From Rhipicephalus microplus (lineage: Eukaryota > Arthropoda > Arachnida > Ixodida > Ixodidae), in NCBI RefSeq assembly GCF_043290135.1, contig NC_134704.1:21026001-21090000 (forward strand): a stretch of 64,000 nt of DNA, in the 5' to 3' direction. Under the pieces are notes generated by a model that made no database searches, had not been told where the DNA came from, and saw only the letters and a list, made by a program, of their open reading frames with translations. Position numbers and translations under genes: made by a program. Of the stretch, positions 12,383 to 23,600 are shown piece after piece (position 1 is the first letter of the stretch; every line of letters begins with the position of its first letter).

Positions 12383-15300
12383 TTAATTTAGCCCAGCCGC
12401 TACTCTTGGCTGGGATGTTATTTTATCGACTTCTCTGCTTTTCCTCCACCAATACTCCAGCCGCTGCTTAGTAATACCTACTGCTGACCAGTTAATGCTT
12501 CCATCAACCGCGAAGCCCAGCGCCTCAGGAAGTGTGACCTTCCCCCCATTTCTATCCGGCTGAATCTTTTGACATTCCATGACTATGTGGTCGATTGTTT
12601 CTTTATTTATGCCACATCCAACACATGTCTCATCCTGTGACGAATATTTGCTCCTGTAAGTTAGAGTTCTCAAGCAGCCAGCCCGCGCCTCAAAGAGCAA
12701 CGCACTACCTTTATTGTTGTCATAAAAGTTCTCTTTCCGGATCTCTTGTTTGCTTGCCTTGTAGATTCCCAGCGATCCCTTCTTTTCCATCCTCTCTTTC
12801 CACATGAGCGTCTCTGTTTCCCTCACTTGCTTTTTAACTGGCCCCCTTTGCTTATTTGCCGCGGTCAAGTTATATTTAGTCGCCAGCTTTCGCGTCCTCT
12901 TCCGCCATTTGGTGTCCACACTTTTCAGGTACAGGTATCTGTGCACTCTGGCTGCCCAGTTCTTCTCATCTAAATGTCTAAGTCGCTCCTCAAACCGTAT
13001 TTTACTTTGTGCTTCCCTCGCCTCAAATGAAGCCCAACCCATATCGCCTTGTACAGCCTCGTTTGTAGTCTTACTGTGAGCTCCCAGAGCTAACCTGCCG
13101 ACTGCCTTTTGGTTAACCTCCAGCCCCGACAGGATATCTGACTTTAAGCATAATACGGCATTAGAGAACGTGAGCGCCGGCACCATTACCCCTTTCCAGA
13201 TGCCTCGTACTACCTCGTACTTATTGTGTCCCCAAAGTGCTCTATGTTTCATTACTGCTGCATTCCGTCTCCCTTTCAGTCTGAGGTGTTCTTCATGAGC
13301 ATTCAGGTAGTCTTTTCCTTCATTAAGCCAGATCCCCAAGTATTTGTACTTATTTACTAATGGTATGGCTTCCTGTTGTATCCTTATTGGTGCTACATGA
13401 GCTTCCTCGTTGAACACCATGACTCCAGATTTCTGTGGGTTAAAATGTAGGCCTAGGTACGTTGCCTCATCACCACAAATGTCAGCCAGTTTTTGAAGTT
13501 CTTCCGCATTATCCGCCAGCAGCACTATATCGTCTGCGTACATCAATCCCGGAATCCGTTGCTCCACTAACACTCCATTGCTTCGGTGTGACAAATCAAA
13601 GCCCAATCCACTCTCCTCTAGTCGTCTTTCCATTCCTCTAATGTACAGTGTGAACAGCAATGGCGAAAGAGGGCACCCCTGTTTTAAACCTCTTCGAATG
13701 TACACGGGCTCTGTGTATGTACGCCCTTCCCATGTAATGTGTGCCTTGTTACCCTCATATATTTCCCTTAGCAGCCCTACAAATTCCGACCCAATCCCCT
13801 CCTCTTCCAGTATATGCCACAGCAATCCCCTGTCCACGTTGTCATAGGCACCCTTTATGTCCAGAAACAGTAGCCATGTTGGTCTGCCCTGTGCTGCCGA
13901 AATTTCGATGGTCTGGGTTATGACGAAAAGATTGTCTTCCAAGCGTCGACCCGGCCTAAATCCATTTTGCAGTTCCCCTAAAATACCGTTACTTTCAACC
14001 CACTTCAACAACTCGGCTTTGATGGCTTGTATAGCTAATCTATAGAGCACTGACGTGACTGTAATCGGCCTGTAAGAGCTCGCCTTGTCCCTTTCTCCCT
14101 TGCCTTTGTAGATCAAACTCATTCTACTTTCGCGCCAGTGCGTAGGAATCCTCTTGGATTTTATAGCGCGCTCGATGGCTCCATACAAGTGCGCCTGTCC
14201 CGCTGGTCCCAAATGGTTGATAATCTCTATCGGGATTCCATCCGGTCCTGTTGCCGTACTTTTGGGAACACTGTGTTCTGCCTTTTTCCAGTCCAAAAAT
14301 TCGATGTTAAATTTTTCATCTGCCACTCTTTTATTTTCCACCTGGGTCCAGTTAGCCGACCTCTCGCGTGCTTGGCCGAAAGTCTTTCCGATGACTCCAT
14401 GTAGGTATTCTAATGCGCTGTCCCCCAGGAGAACGTTGCCGTCCCCGTCCTGTATCTGAGTCTGCATCTCTTTAGTCGTCATTCCCAATGCTTTTAAATG
14501 GTTCCAGAGTTTTCTGGGGGCGCTCTTATCCTTCTTACGTATGTCTGATACCCATTTCTCACTCGCAGCTTTAATCTTCGCTTGTACTAGTTTCTGCACC
14601 TCAAATTTCTTTTCCCGGTACCGGCTCCACCGTAACTGCACCTCATCATCCTGATATCCCATTTGCTTTGCTTTTCTGTGCAGTCTAGAGGCCCGTCGTC
14701 GCTCTTCAATAGCCAGTTTAATTTCCTTGTCCCACCAGCTTCGTGGTTTCCGTTTACCCCTCCAGCGGTTTTTTTTCCTTACTTTGTTTATTTCCTTTTG
14801 TATACAACTAACAACCTCGTCATATTCCCACACCTTTGTTGGCTGTGCTTCTAATTCTCTTTCGATGCTATTGACGATGTCTGCTATCTGCTTTTCGCTT
14901 ACTTTCGGGAGCCCAACCTCCTGTGTTTTCTTCCTAGCCCCCCCACTGTCAAATTTCAGGATTATACGCCTGTGGTCGCTGCCCAGACTGTTTTCTCCTT
15001 CTTCATCTATCGTCATTTGGTTCAACCGCTCGTACGTGTGTTCTGAGACCAGGCCGTAGTCTATACAGGACTGTCTACTGCCACTTTGCCACGTTATCTG
15101 CCCGTCGCATTTATGTTCCCGGTTAACTATTACCAGTTGCTGTTCTTCACACATATCGATAACCATTGCACCGTTATAGTCAGTATATCCATCCAGATCC
15201 TCAATGTGGGCATTTAAATCTCCTACTAATATCACCTCGCCAGATTCTTTAAATTTTTTTATGTCCTTCCTGAGGCAGTCCACCCACTCTTTATTTTGTT

Positions 15301-15628
15301 CTCTGGCGTCATTCCCTGACCACAGATAGGCCACTCCCAACCGTGTCTTTTTCCCCCCCACCGTTCCACTAACCCATAAGTGCTCCTTACAGCCCTGATT
15401 TTCCCTCTGCCAATTCCCTCCTCGCCTAATCAACATGCCCACGCCTCCACCCTTCCTTTCTCCCGCTGCCCTGTTGCACCCCACCCATACGTAATCATCC
15501 ATCACTGGTGGCTCCTCCATATCTCTCAGGAAACCGCTGGCGCCCCCTGCTTGCAGCAGAAGTAGCAGTTTCGCTTTCGGAGATAGCATTGGCATCCATT
15601 GTGCCAAGGCGGTCGAGTGGTGCGGCAA
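12383..15628 (-). CDS. Non-LTR retrotransposon ORF: endonuclease (N-terminally incomplete) plus reverse transcriptase
   Basis: This is one open frame of 1081 codons without frameshifts. Residues from about 45 to 225 are the C-terminal part of an apurinic-type endonuclease (GDLNAH at 136-141, SCIDYGLVS near 188, GSDHR at 216-220). The reverse transcriptase follows (GPDGIPIEII from 461, FLDIKGAYDNV at 588-598, catalytic YADD at 697-700). A C-terminal zinc-knuckle-like CVGC...H...C lies at 1002-1019. The first 45 residues do not look like endonuclease, and the family's usual N-terminal Asn and Glu catalytic motifs are absent, so this copy should be unable to move by itself. The clade was not resolved; it resembles I/R1/Jockey-type LINEs. 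The ORF is in the same orientation as the armadillo gene downstream. Confidence 0.92.
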   Translation of the reverse strand: MPHHSTALAQWMPMLSPKAKLLLLLQAGGASGFLRDMEEPPVMDDYVWVGCNRAAGERKGGGVGMLIRRGGNWQRENQGCKEHLWVSGTVGGKKTRLGVAYLWSGNDAREQNKEWVDCLRKDIKKFKESGEVILVGDLNAHIEDLDGYTDYNGAMVIDMCEEQQLVIVNREHKCDGQITWQSGSRQSCIDYGLVSEHTYERLNQMTIDEEGENSLGSDHRRIILKFDSGGARKKTQEVGLPKVSEKQIADIVNSIERELEAQPTKVWEYDEVVSCIQKEINKVRKKNRWRGKRKPRSWWDKEIKLAIEERRRASRLHRKAKQMGYQDDEVQLRWSRYREKKFEVQKLVQAKIKAASEKWVSDIRKKDKSAPRKLWNHLKALGMTTKEMQTQIQDGDGNVLLGDSALEYLHGVIGKTFGQARERSANWTQVENKRVADEKFNIEFLDWKKAEHSVPKSTATGPDGIPIEIINHLGPAGQAHLYGAIERAIKSKRIPTHWRESRMSLIYKGKGERDKASSYRPITVTSVLYRLAIQAIKAELLKWVESNGILGELQNGFRPGRRLEDNLFVITQTIEISAAQGRPTWLLFLDIKGAYDNVDRGLLWHILEEEGIGSEFVGLLREIYEGNKAHITWEGRTYTEPVYIRRGLKQGCPLSPLLFTLYIRGMERRLEESGLGFDLSHRSNGVLVEQRIPGLMYADDIVLLADNAEELQKLADICGDEATYLGLHFNPQKSGVMVFNEEAHVAPIRIQQEAIPLVNKYKYLGIWLNEGKDYLNAHEEHLRLKGRRNAAVMKHRALWGHNKYEVVRGIWKGVMVPALTFSNAVLCLKSDILSGLEVNQKAVGRLALGAHSKTTNEAVQGDMGWASFEAREAQSKIRFEERLRHLDEKNWAARVHRYLYLKSVDTKWRKRTRKLATKYNLTAANKQRGPVKKQVRETETLMWKERMEKKGSLGIYKASKQEIRKENFYDNNKGSALLFEARAGCLRTLTYRSKYSSQDETCVGCGINKETIDHIVMECQKIQPDRNGGKVTLPEALGFAVDGSINWSAVGITKQRLEYWWRKSREVDKITSQPRVAAGLN
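15495..15599 (-). pseudogene. Short LINE 5' open frame, possible remnant start of ORF1
   Basis: In a second frame an ATG at 15599 gives 34 codons (starting MDANAISESETATSAASRGR) and then TGA. It overlaps the non-endonuclease start of the large ORF. A Ser/Ala/Thr-rich start followed at once by mid-endonuclease sequence suggests that an internal deletion joined the LINE's ORF1 start to its second ORF. Confidence 0.35.
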
Positions 15629-15679
15629 TGCGCTTGGCGCGTTATCAAAACGTGCGCCCGCTTTTTAACACAATTAAGT

Positions 15680-15922
15680 TGATTTATTGATATGTGAGGT
15701 TTAACGTGCCAAGACCAGCATATGATTATGAGAGACACCGTAGAGGAGAGCTCCGGAAAGTTCGATCACCTGGGGTTCTTTAACGTGCACCCAAATCTGA
15801 GCACACGGGCCTACAAAATTTTCGCCTCCACCGGCAATGCAGTCGCCGCAGCCGGGATTCGATCCCGTGACCTGCGGGTCAGCAGCCGTGTACCTTAGCC
15901 ACTAGACCACTGCGGCGTGGCT
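15680..15922 (-). mobile_element. Ruka-type SINE, copy 3
   Basis: Full-length, more diverged copy just beyond the LINE 5' end. The flanking 12-bp repeat (ACACAATTAAGT versus ACACAATGAAGT) has one mismatch. Confidence 0.85.
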
Positions 15923-16053
15923 ACACAATGAAGTAGCTTATGTACTCTGCCTAGGCATGCATCTCATGATAACGGCGATGAGGCGCGAAATCGGGACAGC
16001 AATGAAATAGCTGAGGAATGCTGAGAGAAACGGCAATCTAACGCTACACTAAC

Positions 16054-16241
16054 GATGACGATAGTTATAGCGCGAGAACAAAACGACGACACAGAGACAA
16101 GAAGGACACGAAAGACACGAGCGCAAGAAGGACACGAAAGACACGAGCGCTCGTGTCTTTCGTGTCCTTCTTGTCTCTGTGTCGTCGTTTTGTTCTCGCG
16201 CTATAACTATCGTCATGCCATACCAACTAGCCCAAGCTGCC
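16054..16241. repeat. Fold-back repeat with shared CCAACTAGCCCAAGCTGCC tail
   Basis: A left arm from GATGACGATAGTTATAGCG is followed by its own reverse complement with the centre at 16148/16149. A 26-nt segment (AAGAAGGACACGAAAGACAC...) is tandemly doubled in the left arm only. The right arm continues into a single-copy tail. Short near-repeats (GCTACACTAA and GTTACACTAA) flank it. Confidence 0.8.
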
Positions 16242-16259
16242 TCACTTCTAAGTTACACT

Positions 16260-17648
16260 AAACTTGAAGTGGGGGCTTGGCACTCTTCGGAATGAAAATG
16301 ATGAAAGCCCCTAGATGGCGGGGCCTCCTTGTTAATTAGTCTGATTATCGTTAATATGCAAATCAAGATGCATGGACATTCATAAAGTACGTTCTCTTCA
16401 ACATTTATTTCTTGTAGGGTCACACATAGATTTGATTTAGTCACACTCAGATTCATAAGATACCAGAGGGCTTCTTCCTAAGTGACCCTCTTTATTTTCT
16501 CTCCTTACAGACCCATATTTCCCCACATCTGTGCAGTGTAGAAAACCAATTACCAAGTTAACCTCCCTGCCTTTTCCTTTATTTTTCTCTCTCCCTTGTC
16601 TCTCCTCCTTGTGATTATGACAAGGTTATCCTCTCTTTCAATTACAAAGAACATGTACAGCCTCTTTGAAAGCTGAGTCTCTGGGCTGTTCAAAACGTTG
16701 AGCTGTCCACAGAAATGCATTTTGCCACAGCTCCATCACACAGCAGTAACTGTCACCTCTAATCTCACCTACTGTCAATTGTACAAGCATTACTTGTGAC
16801 ACCCAGTGGCTCTGGAAAGCTAAGCTACAACAACACAATGTAAATTTGTGACAGAGAAGCCACGTTAGCGTTGTCAGAATGATGCACTACAAAGTTCCTG
16901 GACAAGTGTTTCTCTAAAGTGAAAGAAAAGACGCCACCAAATAATAAATACAATACACTTTAATCTTTACGACGGGCCACTTGTGCTGTAGAAGGCACAA
17001 CGCAAGCTCATACATACATGCAAATGCATAAAAGTACTGCAAGTCAAAACAAGAAAGTGCGAGGAAGAGGCGGAGTGTAGACCTGTGGCTGCCTATGACT
17101 GCTTTGAAACACTTAACAGCAACAGGCTGTGCAAAAAAAGGTAAACGAAGCTAATAAAGCAAGTTTTATCTAAAGGGAAAATGCAAGAAAATTATGCTAC
17201 AACTGACACATTTCTCATTTATCCTAAAGACCCACCAACGGACAGCGATTCTCGACGGAAACAAGATCACTATAGCGACATATCACAAGCATTTTCCATT
17301 TGAATGACTTAACAAAGCACCAACATGGCCGAAAGTGCTGCTTTGTAACGGGGCAGGCGGTCTGCAAATTTGGTGATGCACATGAACGATTGTGAGCACG
17401 TATGGATCCCCAAGAAATAATCTAGTAGTGGTAGCTTCCTCACTTTCGTCTTGATCAGCGAAAAAACCCAGAGGTCTCTGACAACAACTCTCCGCTTCGA
17501 CCCCATCGTCAATGGCTGATGGTACACAAAATCAAGACGGTGCACCATTCTTGCACGCCTTTTTTTTTCTTCAAAGCAGATAAGAATCTGCATTCGATAG
17601 TTACCATCATAATTTTTTTTCCTTTGCATTTAAAGTGACCTTACATAT
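16260..17648. other. Intergenic / TRABD 3' flank
   Basis: No gene seen. The part nearest 17648 is presumably TRABD 3' UTR. ATTAAA on the minus strand at 16964-16959 is a possible polyadenylation signal. Confidence 0.45.
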
Positions 17649-20600
17649 CTATTGATGGTATAACGCAGCAACCCATTCGATGGGTTTTTGGGTGATGGAG
17701 GGAGGCAGTGCTTTCCAGCATCCCCACACGACCAGCGACAGTAGGGAGGCCTTGATGCTGAGCTTTAGCACCTTGGACGGTAGTGAGGGCTCCGGTATTC
17801 TGGAATAAATTGAGAAGTGAAATGGAAACGTTGATGGCAATGTATGTACATACAAACATGCGTGAACCTCTTTGAAAGTGTGTTTTAGATCACACTTTAT
17901 TCCTAGAAGGTTCTGCGAAACCACAACAATGTCAGCACGAGTGCCAACCGCCGTTACTGCTGGCTTTGTTAAAGACCTCTTATGACAGAGTGGGTAAGCT
18001 TACTGTCATTGAAATACAAGAAAATCTGAGGACGAAAATGCTGCATTGCATCTGAAGCATAGTTCTCAGACACTATTGTTCTCGAGATTAGAAAATCCAC
18101 AAATAAAGAAAAATGACCTCACCATGTATATCTGTGCAAGCACACTTTATGTAGTAACGTGATGAAATGAACAAAACAAAACAACTGCTTTCACCTGTTT
18201 GTTTGTAATATTTATTGACTGAGTGAGTAACTGACAACTAATAAAGTTTAACATTTGAAAGCAATGCAGGAGCTACAAAAGAGAGGTTACAGTTCTGATT
18301 ACCTGGGTTTTTGAATGCATGTTTAGTACATTGCAATCAGACTATCCATAGTCAAATCATGTTGAAATAACAATATTGTCACATCAAAACATGAGCAAGG
18401 CTTACCTCATGATGGGAGGAATGTCGACGTCGGACACCTTGTCCCAGTTCTCCACTATGCCAGGAACATGGCCGATGCCCACGACACCAACCACAACTAC
18501 CGGCTGCTCACCTGCGCATCCAAGTAGCAAACAGTTTATTTAACAGAGCCAAAGAGCGGCTGTGCTACTTAAACTCAATCTTTTGAATTCCACAATGTAG
18601 CCGACTGCCTTATCATACCTATTCTATCTCAATTAAAAGCTATATTTTTACATAATTTAAGAAAGAAATGTAGCACCCTCGTGTATTGCATGCACACTAT
18701 GACAAATGAAAGAATGGTAAATGTTGTTCGAGAATGAACCACCCTTTTGCAGATGACCTTTCATGTGACAATGTTGACGGCAGGCAGCAAAAAATAAGTC
18801 AGGCAAACAAAACACAATGGCATGTTGTCACAAAGTGTGGCCTAAGTAACGCTATGGTGCGAAAGATCGGCACTATTGATAGGAAAGCTGAACTTTGGCG
18901 TAGCACCTGCTACATGAAAATGCATAAACGGTGGCCACTGACAGCTGCACAAGTAAGACTTAACGCCGACAATTCCTTTAAGTTATCATCTTTCCAGAGT
19001 GGGGGGCATAGAGTCACCGTAACCATTCTGCACACTTTCAATAATAATACTGATATAATGAAGTTTTCTGCTGCAAGTGTAACTTCATAATATTGAGTCC
19101 TCATTATTTTGAAATCCGACTGATTGTTCTCAGACAGTTTTGTCGTTTCAAACTATAGAACACTTCATGGTGCTTAATATCTCTAAAATGCACATTTAGT
19201 TAGAGAATTATGTATGGACAACCACACATGAAATTGAACTACATGGGGCTCTTCGATGTGCACTTGCCGCATGATACACAATTGTTCTTGCATTACAGTC
19301 ACACAGCCAGGGATAGAACCTGTGAAACTGCCAGAAGCATTTTCTTATGCTCACTCGTTTCTTATCTTACTGCTGTTGTCTGCTTCTCCATAACACCACT
19401 GATATGAAGACCCGTGGCGTTTCAAGAAAAACAGTTTTTATGTCGAAAGCCAGGCCAACAAATTACAGCAAAAGAACCATGCACTTAGGCATCTTAAGAA
19501 ACACTCAACTCACCGCTGGGGTTGTTCATGCAACGCATGGGGCTAGCAGCGAGTCGTAGAGAGTACGCTAGGAAAATGTCCCGCTCTTTCACGAACACTT
19601 TGCTCAGGGCAGGGAATTCGCCCGTCATCTCGGCGAGCATTTCCTCCAGCAAGTCTTGCTTCTTGCAGCGCTCAACCTCCTCTTTGCTGCAATGAGCCAA
19701 AAATATGTTCACAACATTATGGGTGAGCCTTTCAATGTTTCCTGCACGAAAACTCAGAAAAAGCAGCCAGAAGATCGTCACGTGTGGCTGTGAAATGGCG
19801 GTACGATCCACCAGTTTCACATAAGATGCAGTTTTATGACCGTATCATTGATCACATGCAATCAACGAGTAGTGTACCTGTTCGAAATATTCTGACTGCT
19901 TTTTCACAGCAAACTGATAGGTAACCAATTGTGGAGGTAAATTTGTAGGCTGTCAAAACACAGAACAGCTCGAAGCACTAGCTCACTGGATAGTGAGGTT
20001 CAGGTCAGAAACCACAGGCTCGTGATTAGAAGTTCAAGCGTAAAGTTTGCCATGCCTAGAATGCAAAGCACTGAAGATGCCAGAGTAGGCATTGCAAGGA
20101 AATTATTCGCTGGACCTAAACATGTCCATCTTAGACAGCACAATAAAAAGAGGGGTGTGATGTGAGGCTTTGATGCTTTCAATGTAAAAAAAAATCACAC
20201 ACATCTACCCGTAAAGGGAACTCAAAGTTGTATGCGAAGGAGCCATGGGTCGACTTAAAGTTCTGTAAAGAGGTGCTGTTTATTCATCACCACAGACGTT
20301 TATGGTTGAGTTTTGTAAATTACAGTTGAAGCCTTTTATAAGAGGCATGCTCCGGTCAGCAGTTCTTGTCTTTTATTACATGAGATGTCTCTTATAAACA
20401 GGGTACCTTGTATGCATTTTCTTACAACCTGTATTTTACTGGTGTCTCTTATATCACTGTCTCTTATAAAGGTATTTGACTGTATCAACCTCAAGCTACA
20501 ACGTCTGTTGATCCGTTGACCCTACAAACCACAAGGGTTGGCTTGCTGGCACTGATGCCTCGCTTCAGCTTCACGCCTCTGGGTCTTAGCGGTGCAGCCG

Positions 20601-23600
20601 TGCTGCAATTGCTTTGCAAGCCCTCGCCTCCACCACACTCATGCTAATGTCTTCATTTATACTACTACATTGTGTGTGCGAGAAAGAGAGGAGGAAGCAC
20701 TTGCATTATACAGAGCAGCACAGTGCCGCTAGTGATATCGTCTGTTGATCCGTTGACCCTACAAACCACAAGGGTTGGCTTGCTGGCACTGATGCCTCGC
20801 TTCAGCTTCACGCCTCTGGGTCTTAGCGGTGCAGCCGTGCTGCATTTGCTTTGCAAGCCCTCGCCTCCACCACACTCATGCTAATGTCTTCATTCATACT
20901 ACTACATTGTGTGTGCGAGAAAGAGAGGAGGAAGCACTTGCATTATACAGAGCAGCACAGTGCCGCTAGTGATATCCACTCATACCACAGCACATGCTAG
21001 AGTGAAGCGAAGCAAGTGATCTACTGCAGAGCCATCTAGTGGGCCATCTAAGTACTAAGTGTGGCTATGGCAGGACAGAGGACAGGCCTTGTTCAAAAGC
21101 TGCTTCACATCTAAAAGAAGCAGAGCAGTTTGCTTACCTGATTGGCTCTTTGGCTGTGATCATGTGCCAGGCCAGGCGCAGCTTCTGCCAGATGCTCAGT
21201 GCAGCCAATGCTCTCTGAAGTGTAATCTGCAATGGACGATCTCCGAGGTGGATCAGGCAGCCTTTCACTTTCTCTGCCTAATGAGCGCAATGAACGAAAA
21301 AAAGTGCAGGAAAAGAGAAGAGTTAGATAAAGAAAAAAAAAACATCAGGTTATGCATACATTGGAACTAAAAGGTTTAACATCCAAAAGCAATTCGCAGA
21401 CAATAGACACAACATCAGTTTCTTAGTGTGCACCCAACACATAGCACATGAACGTTCTTTTATTCTGCACCCATCTTGATGCAGACACATAGTACGAGAA
21501 CCTAACCAACAGCTACATGCTTAAAAGCCCCGAAACTGGCTGCCACATTATCACGGTGAGTGATGCTATGCTGTTACAAAGATTACAAGTGATTTCATTT
21601 CATTCTCAGTTGCAATTATTACTAAAGTTCAACCAGCACGATCGTGTAAAACTACTGATAGCTGACAGTAGGTTGAACAGCGAGTGATAGTAATAAAACC
21701 GGGAACAAAACAGTCAACGCAGCAGCATGAATTTGGCCAGCTGATGCTAGCCAATTCTAGGTAGTAGTGTCTACTCACTATAACGGCTCAGACAGCAGCA
21801 TTAGTTTGGTGCGCAGGACAATGCTTCATGCACCATGTCAAAGATAAACACTAAAAAAAGCACTGTTGCAAGTGCAAAAAACTCGCCTCTTGCACTGCCC
21901 TGCGAAACTCTCCACCGGGTGCCATCCCTAGTTGTCGTGTAAGGTGCGCAGACATGCTGAGCAAGAGAATGTACATGATGCCCTGGACGAGGCCGTTCTG
22001 AGAAGAAGAGAGAGCGTTTTAGGCACATACTATTCATGGACAGAAACTGTTGCACATTTGTGTGACATTCAGAACAAGACTGCTACTACTCTTATCCACT
22101 GACTATATTAGCTGTACATGTACTTCCAACATTCACTTATTACACACGCAATACTCATTACTTCCTTCGAAGTTTCGAAGTACAGACCGAAGCATACCTT
22201 CACTGTCTGATGCAAACAACTTGTTCAGAACTACGCCCTTCACTATATATCACTTTTCCAACTCTGTGCTGTGTGTTGCCTCACCATATGTACTATAGAG
22301 AAGAATGTACCCCTAGCAATTTAACTATGGTTAGACATGACACAGAACCTAGCCGTTTGGTCCAATACCTCCCCCCAACCCCCTTCCCCCCCGACTACAA
22401 GCAGGAAATCACATACGAAAATCTATGCCTGCCCTGCATTACAAAAACGAACATTACCCTTTTCGTAACTGCTTCATTGGTTCCTTCAGATTAGGAGCTG
22501 TATGTGTGCTTTCAGAAAGGAAGTTCTAGGTTGGCATGCCTCTTTTCTAAAATGTATGCCTGAATTTAACATCATCACCATCATCAGCCTGACTACGTCC
22601 AGTGCAGGACAAAAGCCTCTCCCATGTTCCGCCAGTTAAACCGATCCTGTGCTTGCTGCTGCCAATTTATACCCGCAAACCTCTTGCTAATCTCATCTGC
22701 CCACCTAACCTTCTGTCTCCCCCTAACCCGCTTGCCTTCTCTGGGAATCCAGAGAATACCTGAATTAGTACAAATTAAATTGTGGTGGCCTCGACATGAA
22801 AACAGTCATTATAGGAGCCTATGCTGTGAACTTCAAGAGACAATACGAATATACACAAATGATTTTTCCTTTAACTACTTTAATGTTATCGTAAGGTTAG
22901 ACAGTATATATGAATTCTCCTCTTTAACACTGCTTATTCATGCCGCATCAAGAGATCCGGGCATGGAAGAAAGGTGATAGCATTATCAAAACAAGCTGTG
23001 TATCGAAAAACAAAACAACAAACCAGACAAAACTAGGCTGTTTTAGATCAACTGGCTGCTATAAAAGTAGTCAGACACTAACCTGCTTGATTGTCGTCAC
23101 CATTTTCTCCATGTTCATGCTCTGGGACTCCCTGAGAATAACCTCCTCGTTGAAGGACAGTATATTTAGGCGACTCTTGCAGAGTTCTATCAAAAGAACA
23201 TCTGGCTGAGTCTCTTGGATTGTCTGGAATAAAAGAGCCCATGCATGAAACAAGGTGACAGTTAATGCTTTGCAACAGACCTTACTGTTAAACGTTGAGC
23301 ACTATCATTGGTACCTTTCAAAGAGCAGCTGCTATTTTTAACTGCATTTAAGAACTACTCTGAAGACAAGGAATACACTCTACAACTACAATCTGTAGCT
23401 AACACGAAGGACCGATGCAAAATTGCTGTTATCTATTGTTTTAAGATTTTACAGTCATTCAATTTATTATTTCTTTCGAGTTCAATTGAACTATGCCTAG
23501 AGAAATTCCTCAGATAAGTGACAATTTCAGGTAATCTCAAACAATGTTCTTAGTTTCAGTCAGCCTACAACGCTTTTGATGCAATGCAAAAACCTACATC

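Larger units (their letters stand above)
12257..15660 (-). mobile_element. LINE insertion with (ATC)n tail next to the armadillo gene start
   Basis: The 3' UTR (12382 down to 12288) ends in about ten ATC repeats (12287-12257). These stop 36 bp upstream of the armadillo gene's ATG at 12220. The 5' boundary lies near 15600-15660 but is not sharply defined, and no clear target-site duplication was found. The low divergence of the ORF (no stops in 3.2 kb) suggests a young insertion. Confidence 0.85.

Noticed and set aside
16055..16261. Arg/Glu-rich open frame
   Set aside because: It lies wholly within the palindromic fold-back repeat.
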